Shown here: positions 35,723 to 45,200 of the stretch, piece after piece
Layout of the letters: each line of letters begins with the position of its first letter
How positions within the stretch are numbered: position 1 is the stretch's first letter
Assembly: GCA_025210655.1 (NCBI GenBank)
Contig: JAOARG010000066.1
Span: 1 to 55,116, forward strand
DNA from: Bacillota bacterium
Lineage (GTDB): Bacteria; Bacillota; Clostridia; Peptostreptococcales; Acidaminobacteraceae
DNA: 55,116 bases
Direction: 5' to 3'
Notes under the pieces: model-generated
What the model was told of the DNA's origin: nothing
The model's input: the letters and a program-made list of their open reading frames with translations, nothing else
Database searches by the model: none
Program-made: the position numbers and the translations under genes

Positions 35723-36415
35723 ATGATATTTTTAACAGGTACGGATACTGATGTAGGTAAAACTTTTATAACAAAAGGATTAGTGTTTGCATCTAGGGAG
35801 TACGGTATAGATGTGGTTTCATATAAGCCCATTGAAAGTGGTGGAGTAATAGTTGATGGACAAAGGGTATCTTCTGATATTGATAATGTAATGGGGCTTT
35901 CAAATTTACCAGGAAGTCATAAGGATTATAATACATTTTGTTTATCAAATCCTTTGTCTCCTCATTTAGCATTTGAAAAGGATGGCTTATCATTTAATAA
36001 GTCCATGGTATTTGAAGACTATATGAGATTAAGGGACAAGCATGATGAAGTGATAGTAGAGGGTGCAGGTGGAATAATTGTACCTATAGTAAGAAATCAG
36101 TATTATGTATATGACCTAATAAAAGATCTTGGTCTTGATGTCATACTGGTGACAAGAACAAAGCTTGGTACAATAAATCATACTTTATTATCTATAGAAT
36201 TCTTGAAGTACAAGGGGATAGAAATTAAGGCTGTAATTTTTAATGGATATACAGGAAGTGAAATGGAAGATGATAATATAAAGACTATTGTTGAAGCTGG
36301 GGATATTAGAAGACATTATGTGATTGATAAAATTGAGTCGGAAGATGAGAAGCTTATTAAGGCTGAGTTTTTGAAGAAGTTTTCTAGGGATGATGTTGAT
36401 TATTTGCTTGGCTAG
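35723..36415 (+). CDS. bioD: dethiobiotin synthetase
   Basis: 230 residues. MIFLTGTDTDVGKTF at the N-terminus is the P-loop of BioD, and KPIESGG near 36-42 and EGAGGIIVPI near 112-121 complete the motif set. Forms the ureido ring of biotin from DAPA. No bioA, bioB or bioF is nearby. Together with BioY at 47851 this suggests partial biotin synthesis plus uptake. Confidence 0.93.
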   Translation: MIFLTGTDTDVGKTFITKGLVFASREYGIDVVSYKPIESGGVIVDGQRVSSDIDNVMGLSNLPGSHKDYNTFCLSNPLSPHLAFEKDGLSFNKSMVFEDYMRLRDKHDEVIVEGAGGIIVPIVRNQYYVYDLIKDLGLDVILVTRTKLGTINHTLLSIEFLKYKGIEIKAVIFNGYTGSEMEDDNIKTIVEAGDIRRHYVIDKIESEDEKLIKAEFLKKFSRDDVDYLLG

Positions 36416-36419
36416 TGTA

Positions 36420-36880
36420 TTTTTGCTGTTGGCAAAAATGGTGGTGTACGCGCATTTGTAGGATGTTTTTAGCTGAAGCTAAATCGTAAAAATTACTGAC
36501 TAGGAACAATGTCAATAATTTATACTAACCGGGTGGTGAGCTTGCTACGGCAAGCGGTGGTTGGCAAATAAGGTGAAAAGGGGAATCACACAAGAGAAGC
36601 TTTGTGTTAGGGGAATCAATATTGTAAACAATATTTTGGGGAAGAGGAAGAACTACAGATCTTTTATATAAAGCAATACAAGGTCTTAAGTTCTTTCTTT
36701 TCCCCTCGTTTTGCATACAAAACTAATTCCCCCAGCACACCTAAAGTTGTGTGCGATTCTTCTTTTCCCCCTAACTACTCCTGACCGCCTTTTTCATCTA
36801 GAAAAAAAACCACCACAAGCCCTAATGGGGGCGAGTAAACCACCATTTATGTCCAATAGGCATAAATAAACCACCCAAAG
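36420..36880. repeat. R1 hairpin-ladder element, full copy d
   Basis: Same plan as copy c. GGTGGTTGG (36556) can face the CCACC units near 36790-36844, GAAAAGGGGAATC (36575-36587) faces GATTCTTCTTTTCCCCC (36755-36771), TAGGGGAATCA (36608-36618) faces TAATTCCCCCA (36724-36734). Side hairpins have new sequences: GCTTGCtacgGCAAGC, ACACAA/TTGTGT, ATATTGTaaACAATAT, GTTTTGcataCAAAAC, GCACAC/GTGTGC. It begins with TTTTTGCtgttgGCAAAAA at the bioD stop. An about 85-base insert at 36446-36530 separates that hairpin from the rest. Confidence 0.83.
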
Positions 36881-36971
36881 CACCACACGCTCAAAACAAG
36901 GCTCAAACTAAGACTTAAGTCTTTACTATAAGAAAATATTACAAAAAGTTAAATTTTTTTATAAAAAACAC

Positions 36972-37000
36972 TTTACAACTTTACCGTGATAAAGTACAAT
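36972..37000 (+). promoter_or_regulatory. promoter of amino-acid ABC operon 2
   Basis: TTTACA (36972-36977), 17 bases, TACAAT (36995-37000). The transcript would start near 37007 and carry a leader of about 146 bases. Confidence 0.7.
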
Positions 37001-37031
37001 GTATTTAGTCAAGTCGAAAGGGGAGGTTGGT

Positions 37032-37070
37032 ATGGAAGTTTATCATCATAGTTATATAGTCGTGAGTTAA
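37032..37070 (+). CDS. leader peptide with tandem His codons
   Basis: A 12-residue ORF, MEVYHHSYIVVS, begins at ATG 37032, five bases after a very strong ribosome site AAAGGGGAGG (37017-37026), and stops at TAA 37068-37070. Adjacent CAT CAT codons and two Tyr codons resemble attenuator leader peptides, where a ribosome stalls if the tRNA is uncharged. Its stop lies within the 5' arm of the hairpin at 37061-37096. It implies that the downstream importer handles histidine. Confidence 0.65.
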   Translation: MEVYHHSYIVVS

Positions 37071-37127
37071 CATTTCAGTATGGTGTTAAGGTCACGAGGG
37101 ATTGTGTTTTTAATAGCATACTGAAAT
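37061..37127 (+). promoter_or_regulatory. mutually exclusive hairpins before ABC operon 2
   Basis: Structure A pairs CGTGA-TTAACA (37061-37072) with TGTTAA-TCACG (37084-37096). Structure B pairs ATTTCAGTATG (37072-37082), mostly the loop of A, with CATACTGAAAT (37117-37127), 11 perfect bp. They are either alternatives or a pseudoknot. The leader peptide ORF ends inside A, so ribosome position could choose the fold. A T-run at 37106-37111 and the RBS at 37139 are possible outputs. Confidence 0.65.
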
Positions 37128-37152
37128 AAAAATTATTTGGAGGAATGAAAAA

Positions 37153-37959
37153 ATGAAAAAGTTAGGAATTTTATTATTAGTTGTAGTAATGGCGGTTGTA
37201 GGTTTAACAGGTTGTGGAAGTGCTAAGGAAGATAAGGGAGATGTTTCTCTAGAAACGATAAAGGAAAAGGGTGAAGTTGTAATTGGTCTTGATGATTCTT
37301 TCCCACCGATGGGATATGTTGATGAGAATGGTGAACTTGTAGGATTTGATATTGATCTTGCTAAGGAAGCTTGTTCGAGATTAGGTGTTGAGGCAGTATT
37401 TAAACCAACTGAGTGGGATGGTATTGTATTAGCTCTTAACAATGGCGAGATTGATGTTGTTTGGAATGGTATGACAATTACTGAAGAAAGACTTGAAAAA
37501 ATTGCTTTCTCTAAGCCATACATTGCAAATACTCAAAGTGTTATCGTAAAGAAGGGCTCTGATGTTAAGACTCTTAAGGATTTAGAAGGAAAGATTGTAG
37601 GAACTCAACTTGAGTCAAGTGGAGCACTTGCAGTTAGAAATAATGAAGAAGTATCAGCAAGTATTAAAGAGCTGAAGGAATACTCAAACAATGTTGAAGC
37701 TCTAATGGATCTTGAGATTGGTAGAGTTGATGCAGTTGTTGTTGATGAAATCTTAGGAAGATATTACATCCAGCAAAATGATAAAGATTTTGAAGTGTTA
37801 GCTGAAGATTTAGGAGCTGAGAACTACGGAGTTGGTATCAGAAAAGAAGATGTATCTTTTAGAGAAGCTCTTGATAAGGTATTAGACGAAATGAAGGAAG
37901 ATGGTACTGCTAAGGAAATTTCTGAGAAGTGGTTCCAAGAAGACATAATGTTAAGGTAG
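37153..37959 (+). CDS. polar amino-acid ABC transporter binding lipoprotein 2
   Basis: 268 residues. Signal peptide with lipobox GLTGCG near 16-21, then the family-3 solute-binding fold (VIGLDDSFPPMGYVDENGEL near 44). First gene of a second importer. The His-rich leader peptide upstream hints at histidine or a related amino acid. Distinct from the binding protein at 32432. Confidence 0.9.
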   Translation: MKKLGILLLVVVMAVVGLTGCGSAKEDKGDVSLETIKEKGEVVIGLDDSFPPMGYVDENGELVGFDIDLAKEACSRLGVEAVFKPTEWDGIVLALNNGEIDVVWNGMTITEERLEKIAFSKPYIANTQSVIVKKGSDVKTLKDLEGKIVGTQLESSGALAVRNNEEVSASIKELKEYSNNVEALMDLEIGRVDAVVVDEILGRYYIQQNDKDFEVLAEDLGAENYGVGIRKEDVSFREALDKVLDEMKEDGTAKEISEKWFQEDIMLR

Positions 37960-37965
37960 GTTAAT

Positions 37966-38607
37966 ATGGAATATTTAATTAATATATTTAAGTTTATGAT
38001 GAAAGGGAGTGGGGTCACTCTCTCCCTTTATTTTATTACACAGTTATTCTCTATACCTTTAGGACTAGCTGCTGCTGTTGGAAAGGTATCAGGAAATAAG
38101 TGGACTAGATTTTTAATCGATGTCTATACATGGCTATTCAGGGGTACTCCCCTAATGCTCCAACTATTCTTTTTCTACTATGGATTACCTGTAATGGGAA
38201 TAAGGATAGGTGGATTTGGTTCTGCATGTTTAACATTTGTGCTTAATTACGGAGCCTATTATACTGAAATAATGAGAAGTGGTATTGAGGCTGTTGATGA
38301 GGGTCAGCATGAAGCCTGTCATTGTCTTGGTATGTCTTACTGGCAAGGAATGCTAAGGGTAATTATACCTCAGGGAATAAGAAAGGTAATTCCGCCCCTT
38401 ACTAATGAGTCCATTACTTTAGTAAAGGATACTGCACTTGTTGCGGCTATCGGAATTGGAGATGTACTTAGGGGTGCAAAGCAAATAGTAACAAGAGATT
38501 TTACTATTGTACCTTTTGTACTGGCTGCAGTTTTCTATTTGGCATTTACAACAGTTGTAGTACTATTCTTTAGAAAGATAGAGAATAAGTACTCATATTT
38601 CAATTAA
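37966..38607 (+). CDS. polar amino-acid ABC transporter permease 2
   Basis: 213 residues of the HisM/GlnP type. Contains [18 protein letters not shown] near 47-64 and the EAA-type loop [20 protein letters not shown]. Six bases after the binding protein, in one operon. Confidence 0.91.
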   Translation: MEYLINIFKFMMKGSGVTLSLYFITQLFSIPLGLAAAVGKVSGNKWTRFLIDVYTWLFRGTPLMLQLFFFYYGLPVMGIRIGGFGSACLTFVLNYGAYYTEIMRSGIEAVDEGQHEACHCLGMSYWQGMLRVIIPQGIRKVIPPLTNESITLVKDTALVAAIGIGDVLRGAKQIVTRDFTIVPFVLAAVFYLAFTTVVVLFFRKIENKYSYFN

Positions 38608-38620
38608 GCAGGTGAAAAAA

Positions 38621-39364
38621 ATGAGTTTTATTACAATAAATAATTTATATAAGTCTTTTGGTTCCTTAGAAGTTCTAAAGGATATCAATCTTAAAGTTGA
38701 TGAGGGTCAGGTAATAAGTATTATAGGACCTTCAGGAAGTGGGAAATCTACACTTTTAAGATCTATACATCAACTTGTTGAGGTTCAAAAAGGTGAGATT
38801 ATTGTAGAGGGTTACGATATTCTTGCCAATAAAAAACATAAGAAAAATAAGGAGCAAAGGGAAGCTATTAAAAAAATGGGGATGGTATTTCAAGATTTTC
38901 ATTTATTTCCCCACAAAACTATCCTTGAAAATATTACTGAGGCACCAATAGTAGTTAAAAAAGAAGATAAGAACATTGCTGAAAAAAAGGCTATGGATTT
39001 ACTTGAAAAGGTTGGTCTTGCTGATAAGAAGGATAATTATCCAAAGGAACTTTCTGGTGGTCAAAGACAAAGGGTTGCCATTGCTAGGGCCCTTGCCATG
39101 GAGCCTAAAATTATGCTTTTTGATGAACCTACATCAGCCTTAGATCCCGAGCTTGTTGGAGAGGTTCTACAGGTAATTAAAAGTCTTGCCGATGATAAGA
39201 TGACAATGATTGTTGTAACCCATGAGATGGCATTTGCTAGGGAAGTATCAGATGAAATTGTCTTCATGGCAGATGGATCGGTTATTGAAAAAGGTAAGCC
39301 TGAAGATATCTTTGAAAGACCGTCTCACGATAGACTTAAGCAGTTTATTGAAAAGATGATATAG
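38621..39364 (+). CDS. polar amino-acid ABC transporter ATPase 2
   Basis: About 247 residues, GlnQ/HisP type. Walker [10 protein letters not shown], signature LSGGQRQR, Walker [14 protein letters not shown] Lys-rich insert ([17 protein letters not shown]) separates the first strand region from the Q-loop. ATG 38621 follows AGGTG by six bases; the GTG at 38612 overlaps that site and is less likely. Confidence 0.93.
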   Translation: MSFITINNLYKSFGSLEVLKDINLKVDEGQVISIIGPSGSGKSTLLRSIHQLVEVQKGEIIVEGYDILANKKHKKNKEQREAIKKMGMVFQDFHLFPHKTILENITEAPIVVKKEDKNIAEKKAMDLLEKVGLADKKDNYPKELSGGQRQRVAIARALAMEPKIMLFDEPTSALDPELVGEVLQVIKSLADDKMTMIVVTHEMAFAREVSDEIVFMADGSVIEKGKPEDIFERPSHDRLKQFIEKMI

Positions 39365-39410
39365 ACTATATTGCAATAAACATATACAATATCTATAGAA
39401 GGTGATGTAT

Positions 39411-39611
39411 ATGGACAAAAAAGTAGTTCAATTTAATGAAAAAAAGAAAGAAATTAATGATAAGAAAAGACGTTTGGAAAAGGAAAAGGAAAAAAATCAA
39501 AAACGTGCTTATAAGGCAAGAAGTAGTAAAGGATCTTCTTCTGTATTTATAAAGGGAATGATAGCTATACTTGCTGTTTCATTAATCCTTACTCTTGTTA
39601 GATTTTTATAA
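39411..39611 (+). CDS. small basic tail-anchored membrane protein
   Basis: About 66 residues. Lys/Glu/Arg-rich charged helix (5-45), probably a coiled coil, then one C-terminal membrane helix (about 48-65, GMIAILAVSLILTLVRF). Start ATG 39411 has AGAAGGTG upstream. No family recognised. Lies between the ABC operon and a terminator. Confidence 0.6.
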   Translation: MDKKVVQFNEKKKEINDKKRRLEKEKEKNQKRAYKARSSKGSSSVFIKGMIAILAVSLILTLVRFL

Positions 39612-39649
39612 TTCTATGCTGAAATATATTGCAGCATAGAATTTTTTTA
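39611..39649 (+). terminator. terminator after small membrane protein gene
   Basis: ATTCTATGCTG / CAGCATAGAAT, 11 bp, followed by seven T bases. Confidence 0.9.
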
Positions 39650-39654
39650 TCCAG

Positions 39655-39685
39655 TTGAAAACAGTATAAATAATTGTTATACTGT
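39655..39685 (+). promoter_or_regulatory. promoter of mod operon with overlapping inverted repeat
   Basis: TTGAAA (39655-39660), 17 bases, TATACT (39678-39683). The inverted repeat ACAGTATAA (39661-39669) / TTATACTGT (39677-39685) covers the spacer and -10 box, a typical repressor position. Confidence 0.6.
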
Positions 39686-39756
39686 AAGTAGATATGCGGG
39701 CATTTTATGTGGGCAAAATGAATATATATAATTGGAGGGTCTTTTTTTTAGAGACT

Positions 39757-39780
39757 CGTTATCTAATTGATTACATAACG
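39757..39780 (+). promoter_or_regulatory. ModE-like operator
   Basis: CGTTAT (39757-39762), 12 bases, ATAACG (39775-39780), just before the RBS of modA. From memory the ModE operator of E. coli modA has the same outer half-sites and 24-base span, including the right end TACATAACG. It fits molybdate repression of the operon. No modE gene is in the window. Confidence 0.6.
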
Positions 39781-39792
39781 GAGGAGTCGCAG

Positions 39793-40548
39793 TTGAAAAA
39801 ATTATTAGCAGTAGTATTAGTTATAGTATTTATACTTACTGGATGTGGTGATAAGTCTGATAAGACTGAGTTGACTGTATCAGCAGCAGCAAGTCTTACT
39901 GATTCTATGAATAAGATAGCCGCTGAATATGAGAAGGTAAGTGGAGTAAAAGTAAATTTAAATTTAGCGTCATCAGGAACTTTACAAAAGCAAATAGAGA
40001 ATGGCGCACCAACAGATCTATTTCTTTCAGCATCAAAGTCAAAAATGGATAAACTTGTAGAGAATGGTCATATAGAAAAGGATAATAGTTTTAACCTTCT
40101 AGAAAATTCTATAGTACTTATTGTGAATAAGGAATATGTTGAACAATACGATAGTATTGAGAAACTTGTGAATTCTGATGAAAAACTTTCCATAGGAGCT
40201 CCTGAATCAGTACCGGCAGGGAAGTATAGTAAGGAAGCTTTAGAAAATATGAATCTTTACAGTAAACTTGAAGATAGACTTGTATTTGGTAAGAATGTTA
40301 AGCAAGTTGCAAAATATGTTGAAACTGGGGAGATTGTAGCAGGTATTGTATATGCTTCTGACCTAAGTGTTTTAGAAAATGTTGAAGTTGTTATGGAGAT
40401 AGATAGTAAGTATCATTCTAGGATAGTATATCCTTTAGGAATAGTTGAAAGTAGTGATGAAACAAAGGAATTTGTAAGATTTTTAGAATCTGATAAAGCC
40501 CTTGAGATATTCAAGGAGTACGGATTTAGGAAGTATACACAGGAGTAG
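39793..40548 (+). CDS. modA: molybdate ABC transporter binding lipoprotein
   Basis: 251 residues from TTG 39793 (GGAGGA eight bases upstream); the longer frame to 39694 lacks a ribosome site and signal peptide. Signal peptide with lipobox ILTGCG near 14-19. AAASLTDSMNKIAAEYE, LASSGTLQKQIENGAPTDLF and FLSAS are classic ModA oxyanion-site segments. Captures molybdate or tungstate for the adjacent ModBC. Confidence 0.92.
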   Translation: MKKLLAVVLVIVFILTGCGDKSDKTELTVSAAASLTDSMNKIAAEYEKVSGVKVNLNLASSGTLQKQIENGAPTDLFLSASKSKMDKLVENGHIEKDNSFNLLENSIVLIVNKEYVEQYDSIEKLVNSDEKLSIGAPESVPAGKYSKEALENMNLYSKLEDRLVFGKNVKQVAKYVETGEIVAGIVYASDLSVLENVEVVMEIDSKYHSRIVYPLGIVESSDETKEFVRFLESDKALEIFKEYGFRKYTQE

Positions 40549-40551
40549 AAT

Positions 40552-41211
40552 ATGATATCAAAAGCAATAATACTGTCATTAAAAATAGCATCAATATCAA
40601 CCGTAATTACTCTTATTATTGGAGTTTTTCTAGGTAGAGTTCTTACGAGATATGATTTTAAAGGTAAGGGTGTATTGGAGGTTCTTCTTGTACTCCCTAT
40701 GGTTTTGCCACCTTCAGTAACAGGATATGGTCTTTTGATTTTATTAGGTAGGAATGGGATTGTTGGTAGATTTTTTTATGATTATTTTGGGATTTCATTT
40801 TTATTTGATTGGAAGTCTGCAATTTTAGCCGCAACTATAGTATCTCTTCCACTTATGTTTCAGAGTTGTAAGACAGCCTTTTTAAGTGTTAATCCTGTAC
40901 TTGAGAATGCAGCAAGAACACTAGGGGCAAATGAAAGGGATGTATTTTGGAAGGTTGCTTTTCCAATAGCTTGGCCCAGTATAATAAGCGGAATTGTCCT
41001 TTCTTTTTCAAGAGCGATAGGAGAGTTTGGTGCTACTCTTATGGTAGCGGGAAATATTCCTGGGAAAACACAGACGATTCCAATAGCAATATATTTTGCA
41101 TCTGATGCAGGGGATTATGCTACTGCAAATACATTGGTCCTTATAGTTGTATCATTTAGTTTTTGTGTAATATATGGACTTAATCACTTTATGAAGAAAA
41201 GGGAGTTTTAG
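40552..41211 (+). CDS. modB: molybdate ABC transporter permease
   Basis: 219 residues, about five helices. LVLPMVLPPSVTGYGLL and IGEFGATLMVAGNIPGKTQT are diagnostic for ModB. Three bases after modA and one base before modC. Confidence 0.94.
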   Translation: MISKAIILSLKIASISTVITLIIGVFLGRVLTRYDFKGKGVLEVLLVLPMVLPPSVTGYGLLILLGRNGIVGRFFYDYFGISFLFDWKSAILAATIVSLPLMFQSCKTAFLSVNPVLENAARTLGANERDVFWKVAFPIAWPSIISGIVLSFSRAIGEFGATLMVAGNIPGKTQTIPIAIYFASDAGDYATANTLVLIVVSFSFCVIYGLNHFMKKREF

Positions 41212-41212
41212 T

Positions 41213-41848
41213 ATGATTAATATAGACATAATGAAAAGACTTCCAAATTTTGATTTGGATGTGGAAATACAACTTGATAAGGAAGTCCTTGTTCTTCAAG
41301 GTGAAAGTGGTAGCGGGAAGACTACAATCCTTGATTGTATTGCTGGACTTAAGGATATTGATCAGGGAAAAATCCAATTTAAAGAAAAGACAATTTTTTG
41401 TAGTAATGAAAGTATTAATACTGATATTAAGGATAGACAAATCGGATATGTCTTTCAAAATTATGCAATATTTCCCCATATGAGTGTAGAACAAAATATT
41501 AAGTTTGGACTAAAATATGCTCCAAATTCTGATGAGGATTATGCTGAATATATAATGAAAACACTGAAGATAGATCATCTTAGGAAGAGATATCCAAGGG
41601 AAATTTCTGGTGGAGAAAAACAAAGAGTTGCCCTTGCCAGAGCTCTTGTAATAAAGCCTGAGATATTACTTCTTGATGAACCTTTTTCAGCTCTGGATAA
41701 AAATACTAGGGAAACAATATATCAGGAGTTTATTGAGTTTAAGGAAAAATTTGATGTAAGTGTAATACTTGTTACCCATAATGAAGATGAGGCGAAATTA
41801 CTAGGAGATAGAATAATAAATATTGATCAAGGAAAAATAGTAAATTAA
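41213..41848 (+). CDS. modC: molybdate ABC transporter ATPase, short form
   Basis: 211 residues. Walker A GESGSGKT, signature ISGGEKQR, Walker B ILLLDEPFSALD. ModC usually is about 350 residues with a C-terminal molybdate-binding TOBE region; this one ends after the ATPase core, so ATP-site control by molybdate is absent here. Confidence 0.9.
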   Translation: MINIDIMKRLPNFDLDVEIQLDKEVLVLQGESGSGKTTILDCIAGLKDIDQGKIQFKEKTIFCSNESINTDIKDRQIGYVFQNYAIFPHMSVEQNIKFGLKYAPNSDEDYAEYIMKTLKIDHLRKRYPREISGGEKQRVALARALVIKPEILLLDEPFSALDKNTRETIYQEFIEFKEKFDVSVILVTHNEDEAKLLGDRIINIDQGKIVN

Positions 41849-41887
41849 GAGAAGTAGTTTTAAAGTGAATATAATAAAATGAAAATA

Positions 41888-41938
41888 GCACTGAGGCATA
41901 TATGATTAGACAGTCATAGCTTCAGTGCTATTATTATT
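41888..41938 (+). terminator. terminator of mod operon
   Basis: GCACTGA-G-GC facing GC-T-TCAGTGC, followed by the T-containing TATTATTATTA. Confidence 0.7.
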
Positions 41939-41967
41939 AATGGAGAAGTAGGTTAATTTGACAGTAT

Positions 41968-42031
41968 TATGGGTGAGTGATATTATAGTAACATACCACT
42001 TGGTATGTTACTATAATATCACTCACCCATA
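41968..42031. repeat. 64-base perfect palindrome, 30-bp arms
   Basis: The arm at 41968-41997 (starting TATGGGTGAGTG) is exactly complementary to 42002-42031 (ending CACTCACCCATA), with a four-base loop ACTT. No mismatch by eye and no T-run. It lies between the mod terminator and the activase promoter. Function unknown. Confidence 0.95.
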
Positions 42032-42201
42032 ACTTAAATAAAATAAGAAGATTTTATCTATTATAAATTTGTTGTTAGTATTATGGAGTAATGGGTATAA
42101 ATCTAAAGTCGTATATCTTTATCGCTTATGAAGATATGATTTAGAATTTTTAGAATTTCAATCGGAATAAAAAGTTGTATTATCGGTATAGATATATTCC
42201 A

Positions 42202-42230
42202 TTGACTTTCATTGTTTTTGAGGTTATTAT
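42202..42230 (+). promoter_or_regulatory. promoter of the activase gene
   Basis: TTGACT (42202-42207), 17 bases, TATTAT (42225-42230), 54 bases before the ATG. Confidence 0.55.
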
Positions 42231-42284
42231 ACTAATATAAATAAATATGTAAAATACTTGAAATTACTGATTTGAGGTGCATTT

Positions 42285-45200
42285 ATGAATCGATATGATA
42301 TAGGACTTGATGTGGGCTCGACAACAGTTAAGTTGATTGTCATTGATGACAAAAATGACATAGTTTATAAGGAGTACAAGAGACATTTCTCTAATGTAAG
42401 GGAATCTGTGTATGATTTGTTTGCCAAGGTGGCTAATCTTTTAAAAGATAAGACTATTTCAGTAACAATTACAGGATCCGGTGGGTTTAATATATCAAAT
42501 ATTCTGAATGTTGATTTTATTCAGGAAGTTATTGCTTGTACTAAGAGTATTAAGGAATATATACCGGAAACAGATGTAGCTATTGAACTTGGTGGTGAAG
42601 ATGCTAAGATAACTTATTTTGGATCTGTTGTAGAGCAGAGGATGAATGGAACTTGTGCAGGAGGTACAGGTGCCTTTATAGATCAAATGGCCAGTCTTTT
42701 AGACACAACATCAGAAGGATTAAATGATATGGCAAAGGGAGTAAAGAAGATTTATCCAATTGCTTCAAGGTGTGGTGTATTTGCAAAAACAGATGTTCAA
42801 CCACTTATTAATGAAGGAATATCTAAGGAAGATATTTCTGCATCTGTATTACAGGCAGTAGTTAATCAAACCATAGCAGGACTTTCACAGGGGAAAAAAA
42901 TAATTGGTAAGGTTGCATTTTTAGGTGGCCCCCTTTCATTTTTGACTGAACTCAGAAAGTTGTTTATCGATACTTTAAAGTTGAAGAAGGATGATGTTAT
43001 TTTTCCCGAGGATTCCAAGTACTATGTGGCAATTGGTGCTGCCCTGAATTCAAAGAATAATAATGGATATACATATGAGGAATTTTCAAGAAAGTTAAAG
43101 GGCATACTTAAGGATGACAAGGGAGAGATAAAGAAGCTTCCTGCATTATTTGAAAATAAAAATGAGTATGATGAGTTTGTAAAAAGACATGAAAAAGAAT
43201 CTGTTGAAATTTGTGATATTGAAAACTATTCCGGTGGAGCTTTTCTGGGAATAGATGCAGGATCAACAACTACAAAGTTGGTTTTAATCGGGGAAGATAA
43301 TCAGCTATTATTTTCTTACTATACAAGTAATAAAGGAAATCCCCTTGAAACCTGTAAGGAAGGTCTTAAACTATTAAAAGAAAAGATAAATGCTAATACT
43401 AATATTTTATATACTGGTGTTACTGGATATGGGGAAGACTTGTTTAAAGAAGCATATAGATTGGATTATGGTGAAATTGAAACTATGGCCCATTATAGGG
43501 GTGCCAAGGAATTTTGCTCTGATGTTGATTTTATACTTGATATAGGTGGACAAGATATGAAGAGCCTTAAGATAAGAGATGGTGTGATTGAATCAATTAT
43601 CTTAAATGAGGCTTGCTCCTCGGGTTGTGGATCTTTTATTGAAACTTTTGGAAAGTCCTTAGGATATTCAAGTCAGGAATTTTCTGAAATAGGACTTCAA
43701 TCGAAAGAGCCAGTTGACCTTGGTTCAAGATGTACTGTGTTTATGAATTCTAAAGTTAAACAGGCTCAAAAGGAGGGTTCTAGTGTAGGGGATATTTCAG
43801 CAGGTCTGGCTATATCCGTTATTAAAAATGCCCTTTATAAGGTAATTAGAATTAAGAAGGATGAAAAACTTGGCAATAATATTGTTGTACAAGGTGGTAC
43901 TTTTCTTAATGAAAATGTACTTAGGGCTATGGAACTTATCACAGGTTCAAATGTAATAAGGCCAAATATTTCAGGTATAATGGGTGCATATGGTATTGCA
44001 ATTCTTACTAAGGAAGAATACCTTTCTACTAAAAAATCTAGTACCTTTCTTGGAATAGAAGGTGTTGAAAAGATAGATATAGATAAAAAATATGTAAGGT
44101 GCGGCAAGTGTCCTAACAACTGCATGCTTACTGTTAATATATTTGATGGGAATCGAAAATTTATTACGGGTAATCGTTGTGAAAAGGGATTAGGTAAAAC
44201 TGAGGCCGACTCAGAAGTATTTAATATGTTTAAATACAAATATGACACTTTGTTTTCCTATGAAACTCTTACTATTGAAGAAGCCCCTAGGGGGATTATT
44301 GGAATTCCTAGGGTTCTGAACATGTATGAGGATTATCCTTTTTGGAATGGATTTTTTAATAGTTTAGGTTATTCATTGGTCCTTTCTGATGATTCATCTA
44401 AGGAAATTTTCCACTTGGGTCTTTCATCAATCCCGTCGGAATCGGTTTGCTATCCTGCTAAGCTTGTTCATGGACATATTGAGAATCTTATTGAAAAGGG
44501 TGTAAAGAAAATATTCTATCCTGCAATTCCCTTCAATATTAAGGAGGATCAGGAGGCAAATAATAGATACAATTGTCCAGTAGTAACTTCATATTCTGAG
44601 ACTATTAAAAACAATGTTGAGAGTCTTAAGGGCAATAATATTAAGTACTATAATCCTTTTATTGATCTATCCAACCATTCAAAACTTGCTAAAAGATTGT
44701 TTGAAGAACTAAAGGATGAAGGACTTTCAATGGGTGAGATAAAAAAGGCAATTACTGATGGTGCAAGTAGGCAGGAAGACTTTGTCTATAATATTAGGAA
44801 AAAGGGCAAGGAGATTGTAGATTACCTAAATGCAAGTAATCATAAAGCTATTGTACTTTCTGGTAGGCCTTATCATATTGATCCGGAAATAAATCATGGG
44901 ATTGACCAACTGATTGCGAGTCAGGGTATGGTTGTACTTACGGAAGATGCTGTATCACAGTTTGGTCAGCTTGAGAGACCTATAAGGGTTGTGGATCAGT
45001 GGTCTTATCACACAAGGCTATATAATGCGGCAGAGTTTGTTTCTAGATCAAAAAATCTTGAACTAATACAGCTAAATTCTTTTGGATGCGGTCTTGATGC
45101 TGTTACAACAGATCAAGTTAAGGAAATACTAGAGAGTAAATCAAAGATATATACTGTAATTAAAATAGATGAAATAAGTAATCTTGGTGCGGTTAAAATT

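Noticed and set aside
36525..36716. 63-residue minus-strand open frame in R1 copy d
   Set aside because: Its length comes from purine-rich repeat linkers; similar linkers in other copies do not keep the frame.
37061..37127. A known metabolite riboswitch (lysine, SAM, glycine or similar)
   Set aside because: None of the conserved cores I know are present; the leader peptide explains the region better.
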